A stretch of DNA of 64,000 nucleotides from Akkermansiaceae bacterium (GCA_025363295.1 JANYEC010000085.1:1-64000), one strand, 5' to 3'; shown: positions 19,338 to 30,589, numbered from the stretch's first letter. The notes: generated by a model from the sequence alone, not told the origin. Numbers and translations: made by a program.

Positions 19338-21104
19338 ATGGTAGATTTCAACAACTCAGGTTTTACCGAGGATCAAACTTCGTATCTGTCCGGCTTCGTC
19401 TCGGGCATTCTACAAGCTCGCGACCTTCCCTTCCTCGGGCAGGACGCGCAAAGTCGTTTCACCCACGAGCCGTCCAAAGCCATCGAAACCGTATTCGGCA
19501 CACCCATCGATGATCTCTGCCGCGAAGAAGTCATCAAGCATGAGCAAAACGGCCTCGATTGCTACGATGCCATCCTCGCGAACGCGGAAACGAACAGCTT
19601 TCCCACCGATGGCGACGTTTTCCGCTACAAGTTTCACGGCTTGTTTTTCGTCACTCCGGCGCAGGAAAGTTTCATGCTGCGCTGTCGAATTGCCGGTGGG
19701 GCTCTCAGCACCTATCAGTTTCGAGGCCTAGCAGAAATCGCCGCCGACTGGGGCCCCGGCCACACTGATCTAACCACTCGTGCCAACCTTCAAGTCCGCG
19801 AAATCATGCCAGAAAACTGTCCGGCGATCCTGATGAAACTTAGCGAACTTGGCCTCACCTCCCAGGGATCCGGCGCTGACAATGTCCGCAACATCACCGC
19901 CACTCCCACCACCGGATTTGATCCCACGGAGCTCATGGATGTCATGCCCTACGCGCGGGCAATGCACCATTATATTCTTAAAAACCGAGATCTCTACGGG
20001 CTACCACGTAAGTTTAACATCTCTTATGATTCTGGCGGGAAAATCTCCAGCTGCACCGATACCAATGACATCGGTTTCTACGCGGTGAAAGTCGGACCTA
20101 ACGAAAATGGCATCGTACCCGGTGTCTATTTTCGCATGCAACTCTGCGGCATCACCGGGCATCAACAATTCGCCACGGATTGTGGCCTGCTACTCACCCC
20201 TGCTGAAACCGTGCCCGTGGCGGCAGCTTCAATGCGTGTGTTCATCGAAAACGGCGACCGCACAAACCGCAGGAAAGCCCGCCTCAAGTACCTCGTCGAT
20301 GACTGGGGAATCGAAAAAATGCTAGAGGAAACCGCCAAGAAACTCACCTTCCCTCTGCGTTATTTTCCGTTAGACAGCTGCGAACCGTCCGCCCCGAAGT
20401 CCAAGCACGGGCACCTAGGCATCCATCCGCAATCGGACGGCAAACATTACATCGGCGTGCTCACCCCGGTGGGACGTATGTCCGTCGCGCAGATGCTCGC
20501 TCTAGCAGACGTCGCAGATCAATTCGGTCGCGGAGAAATCCGGCTAACCGTCTGGCAGAATCTCATCATTCCAGGTATCGCTGAGGATAACCTCCAAGCC
20601 GCCATCACCGCCATCCAGGCAGCCGGCCTCGATCATCGAAACAACACGCTCACCGGCGGCCTCATCGCCTGCACTGGCAGCAAAGGTTGCAAGTTCGCCG
20701 CCGCCGATACCAAGGGCCAAGCCATTGCACTCGGCAAGCATCTCTCCGCGAAAATGATCCTCGATCAGCCCGTAAACATTCACCTAACTGGCTGTCAGAA
20801 CTCCTGCGCCCAACATTACATTGGCGATATCGGCATGATGGGCACCCGCGTGAAAATCGAGGACGGCTCGACCGTGGATGGTTACACCATCGTGCTTGGC
20901 GGAGGAGTCGACGACACCCAAGCAATCGCTCGGGAAATTTGGAAATCCGTCCGTGCCGATGAAATGCCCGCGCTCATCGAGCAAATCCTCGTCACGTATC
21001 TGCGTGACCGGAATGAGGAAGAAACGTTCGCTCAATTTACTAACCGCCACACCCCGGAGCAACTCATTCATCTTTGCGATCCCGCGAAGACCGCCGCCGC
21101 CTGA
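19338..21104 (+). CDS. nirA: ferredoxin-type assimilatory nitrite reductase (NirA family)
   Basis: The 588-residue protein has two pseudo-symmetric nitrite/sulfite reductase halves. Siroheme/4Fe-4S ligands are visible in ACTGSKGC and [10 protein letters not shown] (C-x5-C and C-x3-C). Other family motifs are [20 protein letters not shown] and [12 protein letters not shown]. It reduces nitrite to ammonium with six electrons, in the cytoplasm. A sulfite reductase role is less likely given the sigma-54 promoter and nitrate-related neighbour. A flavodoxin-domain gene starts 19 bp after the stop and a DmsB-DmsC fusion follows, so an operon is likely. Confidence 0.93.
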   Translation: MVDFNNSGFTEDQTSYLSGFVSGILQARDLPFLGQDAQSRFTHEPSKAIETVFGTPIDDLCREEVIKHEQNGLDCYDAILANAETNSFPTDGDVFRYKFHGLFFVTPAQESFMLRCRIAGGALSTYQFRGLAEIAADWGPGHTDLTTRANLQVREIMPENCPAILMKLSELGLTSQGSGADNVRNITATPTTGFDPTELMDVMPYARAMHHYILKNRDLYGLPRKFNISYDSGGKISSCTDTNDIGFYAVKVGPNENGIVPGVYFRMQLCGITGHQQFATDCGLLLTPAETVPVAAASMRVFIENGDRTNRRKARLKYLVDDWGIEKMLEETAKKLTFPLRYFPLDSCEPSAPKSKHGHLGIHPQSDGKHYIGVLTPVGRMSVAQMLALADVADQFGRGEIRLTVWQNLIIPGIAEDNLQAAITAIQAAGLDHRNNTLTGGLIACTGSKGCKFAAADTKGQAIALGKHLSAKMILDQPVNIHLTGCQNSCAQHYIGDIGMMGTRVKIEDGSTVDGYTIVLGGGVDDTQAIAREIWKSVRADEMPALIEQILVTYLRDRNEEETFAQFTNRHTPEQLIHLCDPAKTAAA

Positions 21105-21123
21105 CCCAACATTCACTGAACTC

Positions 21124-21714
21124 ATGCCGCTCACCGTCCCGAACACCGCACCATTCTCCGGCCCTCAGAAAATGTGGCTCAAGGGCTATCTCGATGCCTT
21201 GAATTCCGCTCTAACTCCTTCCTCCATTGGAAATGCCGTGACGGCTCAAGCTCCCGCAGTTAGTCTTCCAATTACCATCCTCTGGGGTTCCCAAACTGGA
21301 AACTCCGAAATGCTGGGCAAGAAACTCAGCAAAGCCCTCGCCACAAAGGGCCATTCCACCACCCTGCGTAACATGGCGGATGTCACGCCCGCGGATCTAT
21401 CCGCCACATCCCATCTTCTTATCATTACCTCCACTTATGGCGATGGGGAACCACCAGATAATGCGGCAGCCCTCCATGCCGCCCTCCACGCTGTCGACGC
21501 TCCATCTCTAACATCGCTCAGTTATTCTGTCCTCGCTCTGGGAGACTCCAGCTACCCGGACTACTGCAAATGCGGCAGCGATTTTGACCAGCGGCTTTCC
21601 TGCCTCGGTGCGAGACGCATGACACCGATCGTCGAGTGCGATGTCGATTACGACAAACCCTTCGCCACTTGGATCTCACAAGTCGAGCGAGCCCTGAGCA
21701 TCGCCGCTGCATAG
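21124..21714 (+). CDS. stand-alone CysJ-type flavodoxin domain protein
   Basis: I place the start at ATG 21124 inside the longer track frame; upstream codons are a shadow of nirA. The 196-residue product has a short leader (FSGPQKMWLKGYLDAL) typical of sulfite/nitrate reductase flavoproteins. The FMN-binding flavodoxin module follows: ILWGSQTGNSEMLGK, TSTYGDGEPPDNA and LALGDSSYPDYCKCG. The FAD/NADPH half normally fused to this module is absent. It probably carries electrons to or from an iron-sulfur protein such as NirA or the downstream DmsB-like protein; the direction is inference. Confidence 0.88.
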   Translation: MPLTVPNTAPFSGPQKMWLKGYLDALNSALTPSSIGNAVTAQAPAVSLPITILWGSQTGNSEMLGKKLSKALATKGHSTTLRNMADVTPADLSATSHLLIITSTYGDGEPPDNAAALHAALHAVDAPSLTSLSYSVLALGDSSYPDYCKCGSDFDQRLSCLGARRMTPIVECDVDYDKPFATWISQVERALSIAAA

Positions 21715-21732
21715 CCTAACTGGCGCGCGGAA

Positions 21733-23412
21733 TTGATTCCGCCAATCTCATTTTTCTCTCTCCACCCTGTGCCTCCGCCCTTTCAACGGCTGCCAGCTCT
21801 CAAGCGCTCAAGCGCGGCGGACACCGACCCGGGCAATCTCATCGATCAACTCCTCGCCGAGCAAAAACAGCTCCAGACCCCAGTTGCGAAGTTCTCTGAA
21901 ACCCATCACCGCCAGCCAGACCTTGCGGATCACTATCGCAGCCTCATCCCCCTCACCAAGCCCGGTGAGGGTGAGCAATACGCCTTCGAGGTGTCGCTTG
22001 ATCGCTGCACCGGCTGCAAGGCTTGCGTTTCCGCCTGCCACTCGCTCAATGGGCTCGACGACCACGAAGCCTGGCGCGATGTCGGCACCTTGTTAGGTGG
22101 TGATGAAGCGCCCAAGTGGCAGCAAACAATCACCACTGCCTGTCATCATTGCGAAGACCCCGGCTGCATGAACGGCTGCCCGGTCGGCGCTTATGATAAG
22201 GATAAGGACACCGGTATTGTCCGCCATTTGGATGACCAATGCATTGGTTGCTCCTATTGCATCCTTAAGTGCCCATACGATGTTCCGAAATACTCGAAAA
22301 AGCGAGGTATTGTTAGGAAGTGTGATATGTGCCACCAGCGTCTCGCAGAAGGAGAAGCCCCCGCCTGCGTGCAAGCCTGCCCAACCGAGGCAATCCGCAT
22401 CGTCAAAGTGGCCACAAACCCAAAGCCGGAGGCCAGACGAAAAAATACGAACACCAATCTATTTCTATCAAGTCCCAGTGCACAATTTTCCAGCGTCGCA
22501 AACTCTGCAATCACTCTGCCCACGACCCGTTACATCGGCCGTGAAGTCCCGGCCTCCGCCACTGCGGCTGATCGTCTGGCCCTCATTCCCCAGCACGCTC
22601 ACTGGCCGCTCGTCTTCATGCTGATGCTAACTCAGGCTGGGATCGGTATTCTTCTATCAGCCCATGGCGATCTCCCCCTAACACTCACCGGCACTGCCAT
22701 TTTTTTCTGCGGCATGGGTGCATCCGTCCTCCACCTCGGTCAGCCGCTCAAGGCTTGGCGATTTTTCATTGGTCTCCGCACCTCATGGCTCTCCCGGGAA
22801 ATCCTCGCATTCTCCCTCTTCGCACCCCTTCCCGTTCTTCTCTCCACCTTCGCCGCGCTTCCCTATCTCCCAAAACTCCCCATTCCTCCTTTCATTGCCG
22901 ATCTAATCCCACTCTGCTCACGGCTCACTCATTTCTCGGCATTTCCTCTCAGCGCCATAGCCGTCTTCACCAGTGTCATGATCTATCACGATACCCACCG
23001 CTCCCTCTGGCGATTTCCGTTAGGAGCGACTCGGTTCTTTGGCACCGTCGTGTCGTTCGCGGCACTTGGAAATCTAATCGGACGTGGTCCAGGCCTCCTT
23101 GCTTGCAGCCTTTTCGCCGCCACCGTGATCGCCAAGCTGCTTCCCGAATTGCGCTTGCTTAAACTCGGTGAGGACGAAGACGCGGCTTGGACGCCGGATA
23201 CTCACAGCGCCCGACTTCAGCTTGGCCCGTTAGGCGTCATCCTACGTGCCCGTTTCACCTTCGCCCTGCTCGCAGTTTTGGTCTCCCTAACCGTGCCATG
23301 GATCGCCCTTCCGATCTTACTATTCGCGGATTTGCTCGAACGTCAGCTCTTTTTCCAATCGGTTCATGCCCCGAAAATGCCGGGTAATTACGGCCCCACG
23401 CACGGCCATTAA
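21733..23412 (+). CDS. DmsB-DmsC fusion: four-cluster ferredoxin subunit joined to membrane anchor
   Basis: Residues about 85-230 hold four cysteine groups of the DmsB type: CTGCKACVSACH, CHHCEDPGCMNGCP, CIGCSYCILKCP and CDMCH...CVQACP. A linker leads to a DmsC-like anchor with about eight membrane helices (about 285-545), ending LERQLFFQSVHAPKMPG, a DmsC signature. The usual partner is a molybdopterin catalytic subunit, but none is nearby. The track start is TTG 21733, 19 bp after the flavodoxin stop; GTG at 21769 is an alternative. Likely role: moving electrons between the quinone pool and a soluble reductase of the nitrogen cluster. Confidence 0.88.
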   Translation: MIPPISFFSLHPVPPPFQRLPALKRSSAADTDPGNLIDQLLAEQKQLQTPVAKFSETHHRQPDLADHYRSLIPLTKPGEGEQYAFEVSLDRCTGCKACVSACHSLNGLDDHEAWRDVGTLLGGDEAPKWQQTITTACHHCEDPGCMNGCPVGAYDKDKDTGIVRHLDDQCIGCSYCILKCPYDVPKYSKKRGIVRKCDMCHQRLAEGEAPACVQACPTEAIRIVKVATNPKPEARRKNTNTNLFLSSPSAQFSSVANSAITLPTTRYIGREVPASATAADRLALIPQHAHWPLVFMLMLTQAGIGILLSAHGDLPLTLTGTAIFFCGMGASVLHLGQPLKAWRFFIGLRTSWLSREILAFSLFAPLPVLLSTFAALPYLPKLPIPPFIADLIPLCSRLTHFSAFPLSAIAVFTSVMIYHDTHRSLWRFPLGATRFFGTVVSFAALGNLIGRGPGLLACSLFAATVIAKLLPELRLLKLGEDEDAAWTPDTHSARLQLGPLGVILRARFTFALLAVLVSLTVPWIALPILLFADLLERQLFFQSVHAPKMPGNYGPTHGH

Positions 23413-23455
23413 GGAAAATCCCGGAGGAAAAATGCCTGATTCCCCGCTTGAGGAA

Positions 23456-23478
23456 CCATTGGATTCCTGATTCAATGG
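23456..23478 (+). other. hairpin after the nitrogen cluster
   Basis: The arms CCATTGGAT and ATTCAATGG pair over 9 bp (one G-U) around a 5-nt loop. There is no T-run, so this is a weak terminator candidate or mRNA-stabilising hairpin for the DmsB-DmsC transcript. Confidence 0.35.
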
Positions 23479-23507
23479 AACCTAACAAAGATCCGTCGAA
23501 CGTCCGT

Positions 23508-24041
23508 ATGAAAGCCATTCCATTCACAATCTTTCTCTGTATCGCTTTGGCCTCCCAGTTAAAAGCGGACACCTGCCAGGAAGTCGTTCGCGATGGGTCA
23601 GGGCGGATTATTCGAACGATCCAACATCAGAAGAGCTCAAACGGCACTGTAAGCTCGACGACGCGTAATGCCTCCGGTATTGTCACCGGCACATCCACGA
23701 GCCGATCGGATTCCAGCGGCAAGACGACGAGCACTGAATACCGAGACGGGAGCGGTCGCCTAACCGGGGCAGCGCAAACCTCTGCTAACGGCACATCCTC
23801 GCACACCACATACCGGGATGCCACCGGTCGCGTGGCCGGTATCGCCGATTCTCATGCCGCCGGCAGCTCCAGCTCCAGCACACAATACAGGGATGATTCA
23901 GGACGCATTATCGGAACGACTAACACGAGCAGCAGTCAATCGGGAACGTTCACTGGCACCCAGCGCGATGCATCAGGCCGGGTGACAGGAACTAACAGCG
24001 GCAAATGCCCAAGCGTTGTCCCGGTCCCCATCCCGCACTAG
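23508..24041 (+). CDS. small secreted tandem-repeat protein, function unknown
   Basis: The start is placed at ATG 23508, which opens a signal peptide (MKAIPFTIFLCIALASQLKA). The mature part is made of about six degenerate repeats of roughly 24-26 residues, each with an RD-x-SGR-x-x-G core (YRDGSGRLTG, YRDATGRVAG, YRDDSGRIIG, QRDASGRVTG) joined by Ser/Thr/Gly-rich stretches. The pattern suggests a secreted beta-repeat protein. No enzyme motif is visible. A short CPSVVPVPIPH tail ends the protein. Confidence 0.8.
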   Translation: MKAIPFTIFLCIALASQLKADTCQEVVRDGSGRIIRTIQHQKSSNGTVSSTTRNASGIVTGTSTSRSDSSGKTTSTEYRDGSGRLTGAAQTSANGTSSHTTYRDATGRVAGIADSHAAGSSSSSTQYRDDSGRIIGTTNTSSSQSGTFTGTQRDASGRVTGTNSGKCPSVVPVPIPH

Positions 24042-24375
24042 ACCAAGACTCGTTTGTTTCGAGCACCGGAGTCGGGCGAAGCTGAATTTATCCTAACCGA
24101 ACAAAAGGCCCTATTCGTTCAATTTCAAAATCGCCGAATTTTTTGCTTCGGAAGAATTTCCACTGATGATCTCGAATTCATCTGGTTCGACAACTTGGTT
24201 CATCGCTTCGTCATACATTTGCAGCATTTCAGGGAAAGGATTGTTCAATTTTTTCCAACCAAGGGAAAATTTCCGGAAGCCGCTACGTCAGCCCCGTAAT
24301 TAAAATACTTTTGGAGGTTTCGAACAAACCGACATTGTCGATGTTTCTATAAGCTGTTCTGTGATTCCTAGCAAT
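24042..24375. other. 334-bp gap with a possible minus-strand coding remnant
   Basis: No convincing gene is present. On the minus strand an open frame from about 24283 to a TAG at 24111-24113 reads like protein (GWKKLNNPFPEMLQMYDEAM), with an ATG at 24227 that would give 38 residues. It is relatively AT-rich and could be a small gene or the tail of a decayed one. The plus-strand 81-residue frame at 24054 looks like its shadow. Confidence 0.3.
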
Positions 24376-25167
24376 TCACTTCTTGCCAAGCTCGCGAAGC
24401 ATCACATTTCGATAGAACACTTGGTTGCCGTGTTCCTGAAGCATGATGTGTCCGTCCGCCCACTCCCCAAATCCGGGGATATTATGGTATTTGCTTTCAG
24501 CAACACGAGCTCGGAAATCCTCCGAGCCACGATCAAACTCGACAGTTTTCACCCCATTAAGCCAGAAAGTGACATGCTTACCCTGCGAGAGGATGTGGGC
24601 TTGATTCCACTCGCCGATGGGCTTCACGTTCTTGTCCATTGGTGCTGGAATGAGATCATAAAGCGAGCCAATGGTCCGGTCTCCATTTCGGCCAAGCTTC
24701 GCATCTGGGTGAACCTTGTCATCGAGGATTTGGAATTCCATTCCAATAGCAGATCCGACTGCCGCCGGTTCTCCCGCTTTACCGATGGGAGCGATATTTG
24801 GTTGGACGAAGATCTTAATCCCGCTATTCGCCCCGGTAGTGATTTTGAAATCCACCTTGAGTTCGAAATCCGCATAACGCTTGCGGGTAATGATGTCACC
24901 ACCGCTAGCAGCCTCTTTCCCCTTGTTTTCCAACGTACTGAGCATGCCATCGCTTATGATCCAGCCTTTGGTGGGAAAACTGTCGGACTTAGGACTGCGC
25001 CAGCCCTCGTTAGTTTTCCCGTCCCAGAGCAGGGTCCAGCCTTCGGCTTTTTGGGCATCAGTTAGTGTGTTAGTTTCATTCTTCTGAGCGAAGGAAGAGG
25101 TGGAAACCCCCAGAAGTGTAGCGAGCACGAGGGCGCCGATTCGCGTTTGTCTAATGTTAGCTTTCAT
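24376..25167 (-). CDS. secreted DUF1080 (3-keto-disaccharide hydrolase family) protein
   Basis: The start is placed at ATG 25167 (track ORF begins 25206), giving a signal peptide (RIGALVLATLLGVSTSSFAQ). The concanavalin-like DUF1080 fold is visible from GWTLLWDGKTNEGWRS through WIISDGMLSTL, FELKVDFKITTGANSGI, GMEFQILDD, EWNQAHILSQGKHVTFWLNG and GHIMLQEHG. This family is greatly expanded in Verrucomicrobiota and Planctomycetota. Members include 3-keto-disaccharide hydrolases acting on oxidised sugars. The exact substrate here is unknown. It stands alone. Confidence 0.92.
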   Translation of the reverse strand: MKANIRQTRIGALVLATLLGVSTSSFAQKNETNTLTDAQKAEGWTLLWDGKTNEGWRSPKSDSFPTKGWIISDGMLSTLENKGKEAASGGDIITRKRYADFELKVDFKITTGANSGIKIFVQPNIAPIGKAGEPAAVGSAIGMEFQILDDKVHPDAKLGRNGDRTIGSLYDLIPAPMDKNVKPIGEWNQAHILSQGKHVTFWLNGVKTVEFDRGSEDFRARVAESKYHNIPGFGEWADGHIMLQEHGNQVFYRNVMLRELGKK

Positions 25168-25876
25168 AATTACGTAAGCGATTTTTGTTGGCGAATACGT
25201 TGCCAATCATCCCACCTCGCAGGAGCACTCGGGAGTGTGACCGCCCAGTCTGAGCGATGGCGGCCGCTGTCCGGACAACTTGGTAGCGGATAAGTTATTT
25301 TGAAAAAGGATGAGATTCACGAGGGCTTTTGGGATTCATCGCGTGAGAATAATTAGGGAGTTCACCGAGGTAAACATTTTTACGCTTTACCCATCGAGGT
25401 GGCGCTTCCGGGCGCTCGCTCAGATCGAGCAGCACAACACCAGGCCGAATGATGCAATATTGCATTTATATTTCTATGCCGGCTTCGGCTCAAGGTCAAC
25501 GGTTGTAAGCTTAATTAGAAAAATTGAGCCGCCGATGGACGAAAATTCGCGCAAATGCTCATAGAATTCCATCGATACCCACTCTGCCCCCCGGGGTGAA
25601 GCTGGAATTCTTTAGAAGTTCTTGGAATCAATCTCCTCCTGCGTTCAAGTGGGGAAGAAGCCTCCCGGGAGACCCAGTTTTCCCGGTCTTGACACGGTTC
25701 TTCGTGGAAAGCAGATTTCCGCCCGTTTCTTTACCTATCGGCGTTGCTTCCATGAATTCAGGAAGTTTCCGCGATGTATCAGGAGCTTCCAAAATGCTAA
25801 TTTTCCCGACCCGCCACCTTGCGCCGTGACCCGGCACCACTAATTTCGACAAGAATCTCCTTCCTTCATATCTCCC
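25168..25876. other. 709-bp intergenic region upstream of gltB
   Basis: This is the longest stretch before gltB and no reading frame in it looks real. It carries a TTGACA box at 25689-25694 without a good -10 at normal spacing. An 18-nt segment, CAGTCTGAGCGATGGCGG (about 25246-25263), nearly matches one at about 13387-13404 upstream of tRNA-Glu. I found no sigma-54 consensus here. Confidence 0.5.
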
Positions 25877-28800
25877 ATGTCAGAATCACAGACATCCCCA
25901 TTTGGTTGGCCCGCTCCCCAAGGACTTTGGCACCCTTCACGTGAGAAAGACGCTTGCGGCGTCGGCTTCATCGCCCATCTCAAAGGCAAGCGCTCGCATG
26001 ATATCATCCTGAAAACCCTCACGATGAATAACCAAATGGACCACCGCGGCGCGAGTGGCTCCGATCCTGCGACCGGCGACGGCGCGGGGATTTTCATCCA
26101 GATGCCTGACAAGTTCCTGCGTCGGGAAATGGCGAAAAAGGGCGTCACACTCCCGCCAGAAGGTGACTATGGCTCGGGCTGCGTGTTTTTCTCACCAGAT
26201 GCCGCCGTGCGTGAGGTGGCGATGCAGGTGTTCGAAAACATGATCAGCGATGAGGGGCAAAAGTTCCTCGGCTGGCGCACAGTGCCGGTGAAAAGCTCGA
26301 TTCTCGGGAAAACCTCCGGCCGCTACGAACCGGTCATCAAGCAAGTCTTCATCGAAAAGGATCCCGCCATCACCGATCCGATGGAATTCGAGCGCAAGCT
26401 CTACGTGATCCGCAAGCGCGTGGGCTATGCAATCCGCAACAACGAGGTGCCTAACAAATACCGCGACGTGCATGGAACAAAGAGCAACTCCTTCCCCGGC
26501 GCGGATTATCATTATGTGACCGGCCTCTCCGCTCGCACGATGATTTACAAAGGCATGCTCACGCCTTGCCAGTTATCCGAGTATTTCCCGGATTTTCTCG
26601 ATGAGGATTTCGAGTCGGCACTCGCGTTGATGCACACGCGTTTCTCGACAAATACTTTCCCGAGTTGGTCCCGCGCCCACCCTAACCGATTCATCGCCCA
26701 CAACGGCGAAATCAACACGGTGATGGGCAACGCGAACTTTATGAAGGCGCGTCAAGCGCTTTGCGCAAGCGATGTTTTCGGCACGGAAATTGAAAATATT
26801 TTCCCGGTCATCAACGAGGATGGATCTGACTCCGCGCGTTTTGACAATGCTCTGGAGTTCATGCACTACGGTGGTTATGACCTCGTTCATGCGATGATGA
26901 TGATGATTCCCGAGCCATGGGAACGCCATACTATGATGGATGATGACAAAAAGGCGTTCTACGAATACCACGCTTGCATGATGGAGCCTTGGGATGGTCC
27001 GGCTTCTATCACCTTTTCCGATGGCCAACAAATTGGCGCCGTTCTGGACCGCAATGGTCTCCGCCCCAGTCGCTACTATGTCACCGATGATGATTTGGTC
27101 ATCATGGCATCTGAAGTCGGCGTCATTCCTGATCTCGATCCTAACACAATCATCGAAAAAGGCCGCCTACGCCCTGGCCGGATGTTCCTCGTGGACATGA
27201 AGGAAGGCCGTATCGTGCCGGACGAAGAAGTCAAAAAGCGCGTTTACTCTGCGAAACCCTATGCCAAGTGGCTTGCTGAAAATCGCATCACTTTGGATGA
27301 TCTTCCCGCACCAAAGCACGCGATGGCCGTGGAAGTGGACCGCGTTACCGAGCGTCAGCTCGCGTTTGGATATACCTACGAGGATCTTCGCATGCTGCTC
27401 GAACCCACCGCTAAAACCGGTGTGCAGCCGATTTCCTCAATGGGAAATGACACACCACTCGCCGTGCTCTCTAGCAAGCCGAAGCATCTCTATCATTATT
27501 TCAAACAGATCTTCGCGCAGGTCACGAACCCGGCGCTCGACTGCATCCGCGAGGAACTCGTCACCGCAACGGAAACTTTCATCGGCTCCGAAGGGAATCT
27601 GCTAGCACCCGGCCCGAAAAGTTGCCGCATGATCCGTCTTGACAGCCCTCTCATCGATAACACCAAGCTCGCCCAAATCCGCGAGGTAAGTCTTGATGGG
27701 TTTAAGGCCACCACCATCGACGCTCTCTTCTCTGCCAATCAAGGCGGGAAAGGACTCGAAGCAGCGTTCGATAAAATCTGTGCCGCTGCTGACCAAGCTA
27801 TCGCCGAGGGCTACAACTTGCTGATTTTTTCCGATAGAAATATCGACAAGGACCATGCCGCCTTCCCCACCCTGCTTTTAATGGGGGGTATCCACCACTA
27901 TCTGGTCGGAAAAGGCACGCGCACGCTCGTTTCTATCATCCTCGAAACTGGCGAGGCCCGCGAGGTTCACCACTTCTCCACTCTCATCGGCTACGGCGCG
28001 GATGTGATCAATCCCTACATGGCATTCGAATCAATTTATAAGATGATTCAAGATGACATGTTAGAAATCGACTTTGACAAGGCGGTTTACAATTTCATCA
28101 AGGGCTCGATCAAAGGCGTAGTAAAAACCATGGCGAAGATGGGCATTTCGACGGTCGCCTCGTATCGGGGAGCGCAAATTTTTGAAACTATCGGTCTCAG
28201 CACGGATCTAGTGGACAAGTATTTCCGCGGCACCTCCAGCCGTTGCGAAGGCTCGGATATCGATAAGGTAGCTGAAGAAGCACTCATTCGCCACCGCGAA
28301 GCATTTCCGGACCGTCACATCGATGCAGAAGAAGCCGCACTGGATGCTGGCGGTGTCTATCAATGGCGCGCCGATGGTGAGTTCCACCTTTTCAATCCAG
28401 AAACCATTCACTTGCTTCAAAAGGCGACACGCACAGGCAGCTACGAGGTGTTCAAGCAGTATGCGAAAAAGGTCAACGACCAGAGCGAAAATCTATCCAC
28501 TCTGCGCGGCCTCATGAAATTCAAGACGAACCGCAAGCCGGTTCCGATAGAAGAGGTGGACTCTATCGAAGCGATCACCAAACGCTTCAAAACAGGCGCG
28601 ATGTCCTACGGCTCGATTTCAAAGGAGGCCCACGAAACTCTCGCTATCGCCATGAACCGAATCGGTGGCAAGTCGAACACCGGAGAAGGTGGTGAAGATC
28701 CGGAGCGTTACATCCCAATGGAGAACGGCGACAGCAAACGCTCGGCCATTAAGCAAGTTGCCTCCGGGCGCTTCGGTGTCACAGGCGAATACCTCGTCAA

Positions 28801-30547
28801 TGCCGACGAAATTCAAATCAAAATTTCCCAAGGCGCAAAACCCGGTGAAGGCGGCGAGCTCCCCGGCTCAAAAGTCTATCCGTGGATCGCAAAAGTGCGC
28901 TACTCCACTCCGGGCGTCGGCCTCGTGTCCCCTCCCCCGCACCACGACATTTATTCGATCGAAGATCTATCAGAGCTCATTCACGACCTAAAAAATGCCA
29001 ACCCGCGGGCCCGTATCAATGTGAAGCTGGTGGCAGAAGTCGGCGTCGGTACGATCGCTGCCGGTGTGGCAAAAGCCCACGCGGATGTCATCTTGATCGC
29101 CGGTCACGATGGCGGCACGGGCGCATCCCCATCCTCATCCATCTTCAACGCCGGAGCACCATGGGAGCTCGGCCTTGCGGAAACGAACCAGATCCTCCTT
29201 CTCAACGATCTCCGAAGCCGTGTCGTGTTAGAGACTGACGGCCAACTCAAGACCGGGCGCGATGTCGCAATCGCCACGCTGCTAGGTGCTGAAGAATATG
29301 GATTCGCCACTGCTCCACTGGTGACGGTCGGCTGCTTGATGATGCGCGTCTGTCAGAAAAATACCTGTCCGGTTGGAATCGCCACGCAAGACCCGGTTCT
29401 TCGGAAAAATTTCGAAGGTAAGCCGGAGCACGTCGTGAATTTCATGACTTTCATTGCCATGGAACTCCGCGAGATCATGGCGGAACTGGGTTTCCGCACC
29501 ATCAACGAAATGGTCGGCCAAGTGGGATGCCTCGATACTAACGAAGCGACCGAACATTGGAAGGCTAGCGGCGTCGATCTCACGAGCATCTTTCACAAGC
29601 CGGATGTAGGCGACGAAGTCGGTGCTTACCATCAGAAGGCCCAAGACCACGGACTCAAGGACGCGCTCGACAATACGCATCTGTTAGCGCTTTGCAAACC
29701 CGCCATCGAGCGTGGTGCCAAGGTCCGCGTCGAGCTTCCGATCATCAACGTGAATCGCGTCGTGGGCACGATCACGGGCAGCGAAATCTCTCGCAAGTAT
29801 GGCAGCAAAGGCCTGCCGGAAGACACCGTGTATCTCAAGTTCAACGGCAGCGCGGGACAATCCTTCGCCGCATTTACTCCTCCAGGCATGACCTTTGAGC
29901 TTGAGGGCGATGCGAACGACTATGTCGGGAAGGGCCTCTCCGGCGCGAAGATTGCGATCTATCCGCCACGCAACGCCCGCTATAAGGCGGAGGACAACAT
30001 TATCATTGGCAACGTCGCCTTTTACGGAGCCACCTCCGGCGAGGCCTTCATCAATGGCATCGGTGGCGAACGTTTCTGCGTCCGTAACTCCGGCGCAAGA
30101 ACTGTCATCGAAGGCATTGGCGATCACGGTTGCGAATACATGACAGGCGGTCAGGTGATCGTGCTGGGAGAAACTGGGCGTAACTTCGCCGCCGGGATGT
30201 CCGGTGGCACTGCTTACGTTTATGACATCGATGGGCTGTTTGAGAAGCGCCTGAACAAAGAGATGGTCAATCTCTATCGGCTTATCGAGTGCAGCGATGC
30301 AGATATCGAAAACGTGAAGACCACGATTGAAAAACACGTCTCCCTCACCGGTTCCGCACGCGGCACGTTCCTGTTGGAAAACTGGGATGCCGAGCTTCCG
30401 AAGTTTTTCAAGGTTTTACCACGCGACTACGAGCGCATGCTCCAAGCATTCAAACGAGTGGAAGAACAAGGGCTCACCGGCGATGATGCCGCAATGGCCG
30501 CATTCGAAGAAAACCTTAAGGACCTGTCCCGCGTTGGCGGCAACTGA
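25877..30547 (+). CDS. gltB: glutamate synthase large subunit
   Basis: This is the 1556-residue NADPH-type GOGAT alpha subunit. It hydrolyses glutamine and transfers the ammonia to 2-oxoglutarate. The class II amidotransferase nucleophile is Cys27 ([12 protein letters not shown]), so a short N-terminal propeptide is probably removed. [12 protein letters not shown] and HNGEINTV are amidotransferase signatures. The FMN barrel contains [20 protein letters not shown] and the 3Fe-4S motif [15 protein letters not shown] (C-x5-C-x4-C). The C-terminal GXGXG beta-helix is present ([11 protein letters not shown]-like repeats). gltD follows after 42 bp. With nirA, it completes nitrite assimilation into glutamate. 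Confidence 0.98.
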   Translation: MSESQTSPFGWPAPQGLWHPSREKDACGVGFIAHLKGKRSHDIILKTLTMNNQMDHRGASGSDPATGDGAGIFIQMPDKFLRREMAKKGVTLPPEGDYGSGCVFFSPDAAVREVAMQVFENMISDEGQKFLGWRTVPVKSSILGKTSGRYEPVIKQVFIEKDPAITDPMEFERKLYVIRKRVGYAIRNNEVPNKYRDVHGTKSNSFPGADYHYVTGLSARTMIYKGMLTPCQLSEYFPDFLDEDFESALALMHTRFSTNTFPSWSRAHPNRFIAHNGEINTVMGNANFMKARQALCASDVFGTEIENIFPVINEDGSDSARFDNALEFMHYGGYDLVHAMMMMIPEPWERHTMMDDDKKAFYEYHACMMEPWDGPASITFSDGQQIGAVLDRNGLRPSRYYVTDDDLVIMASEVGVIPDLDPNTIIEKGRLRPGRMFLVDMKEGRIVPDEEVKKRVYSAKPYAKWLAENRITLDDLPAPKHAMAVEVDRVTERQLAFGYTYEDLRMLLEPTAKTGVQPISSMGNDTPLAVLSSKPKHLYHYFKQIFAQVTNPALDCIREELVTATETFIGSEGNLLAPGPKSCRMIRLDSPLIDNTKLAQIREVSLDGFKATTIDALFSANQGGKGLEAAFDKICAAADQAIAEGYNLLIFSDRNIDKDHAAFPTLLLMGGIHHYLVGKGTRTLVSIILETGEAREVHHFSTLIGYGADVINPYMAFESIYKMIQDDMLEIDFDKAVYNFIKGSIKGVVKTMAKMGISTVASYRGAQIFETIGLSTDLVDKYFRGTSSRCEGSDIDKVAEEALIRHREAFPDRHIDAEEAALDAGGVYQWRADGEFHLFNPETIHLLQKATRTGSYEVFKQYAKKVNDQSENLSTLRGLMKFKTNRKPVPIEEVDSIEAITKRFKTGAMSYGSISKEAHETLAIAMNRIGGKSNTGEGGEDPERYIPMENGDSKRSAIKQVASGRFGVTGEYLVNADEIQIKISQGAKPGEGGELPGSKVYPWIAKVRYSTPGVGLVSPPPHHDIYSIEDLSELIHDLKNANPRARINVKLVAEVGVGTIAAGVAKAHADVILIAGHDGGTGASPSSSIFNAGAPWELGLAETNQILLLNDLRSRVVLETDGQLKTGRDVAIATLLGAEEYGFATAPLVTVGCLMMRVCQKNTCPVGIATQDPVLRKNFEGKPEHVVNFMTFIAMELREIMAELGFRTINEMVGQVGCLDTNEATEHWKASGVDLTSIFHKPDVGDEVGAYHQKAQDHGLKDALDNTHLLALCKPAIERGAKVRVELPIINVNRVVGTITGSEISRKYGSKGLPEDTVYLKFNGSAGQSFAAFTPPGMTFELEGDANDYVGKGLSGAKIAIYPPRNARYKAEDNIIIGNVAFYGATSGEAFINGIGGERFCVRNSGARTVIEGIGDHGCEYMTGGQVIVLGETGRNFAAGMSGGTAYVYDIDGLFEKRLNKEMVNLYRLIECSDADIENVKTTIEKHVSLTGSARGTFLLENWDAELPKFFKVLPRDYERMLQAFKRVEEQGLTGDDAAMAAFEENLKDLSRVGGN

Positions 30548-30589
30548 GCGTCTTCATTTTAAATCACAATTTTCAGATCTCTAATCAAT

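Noticed and set aside
25310-25564. 84-residue ORF in the gap upstream of gltB
   Set aside because: No recognisable motif, signal peptide or ribosome site; sequence reads as non-coding.
25689-25717. TTGACA box upstream of gltB as a sigma-70 promoter
   Set aside because: No acceptable -10 element lies at 16-18 bp spacing.
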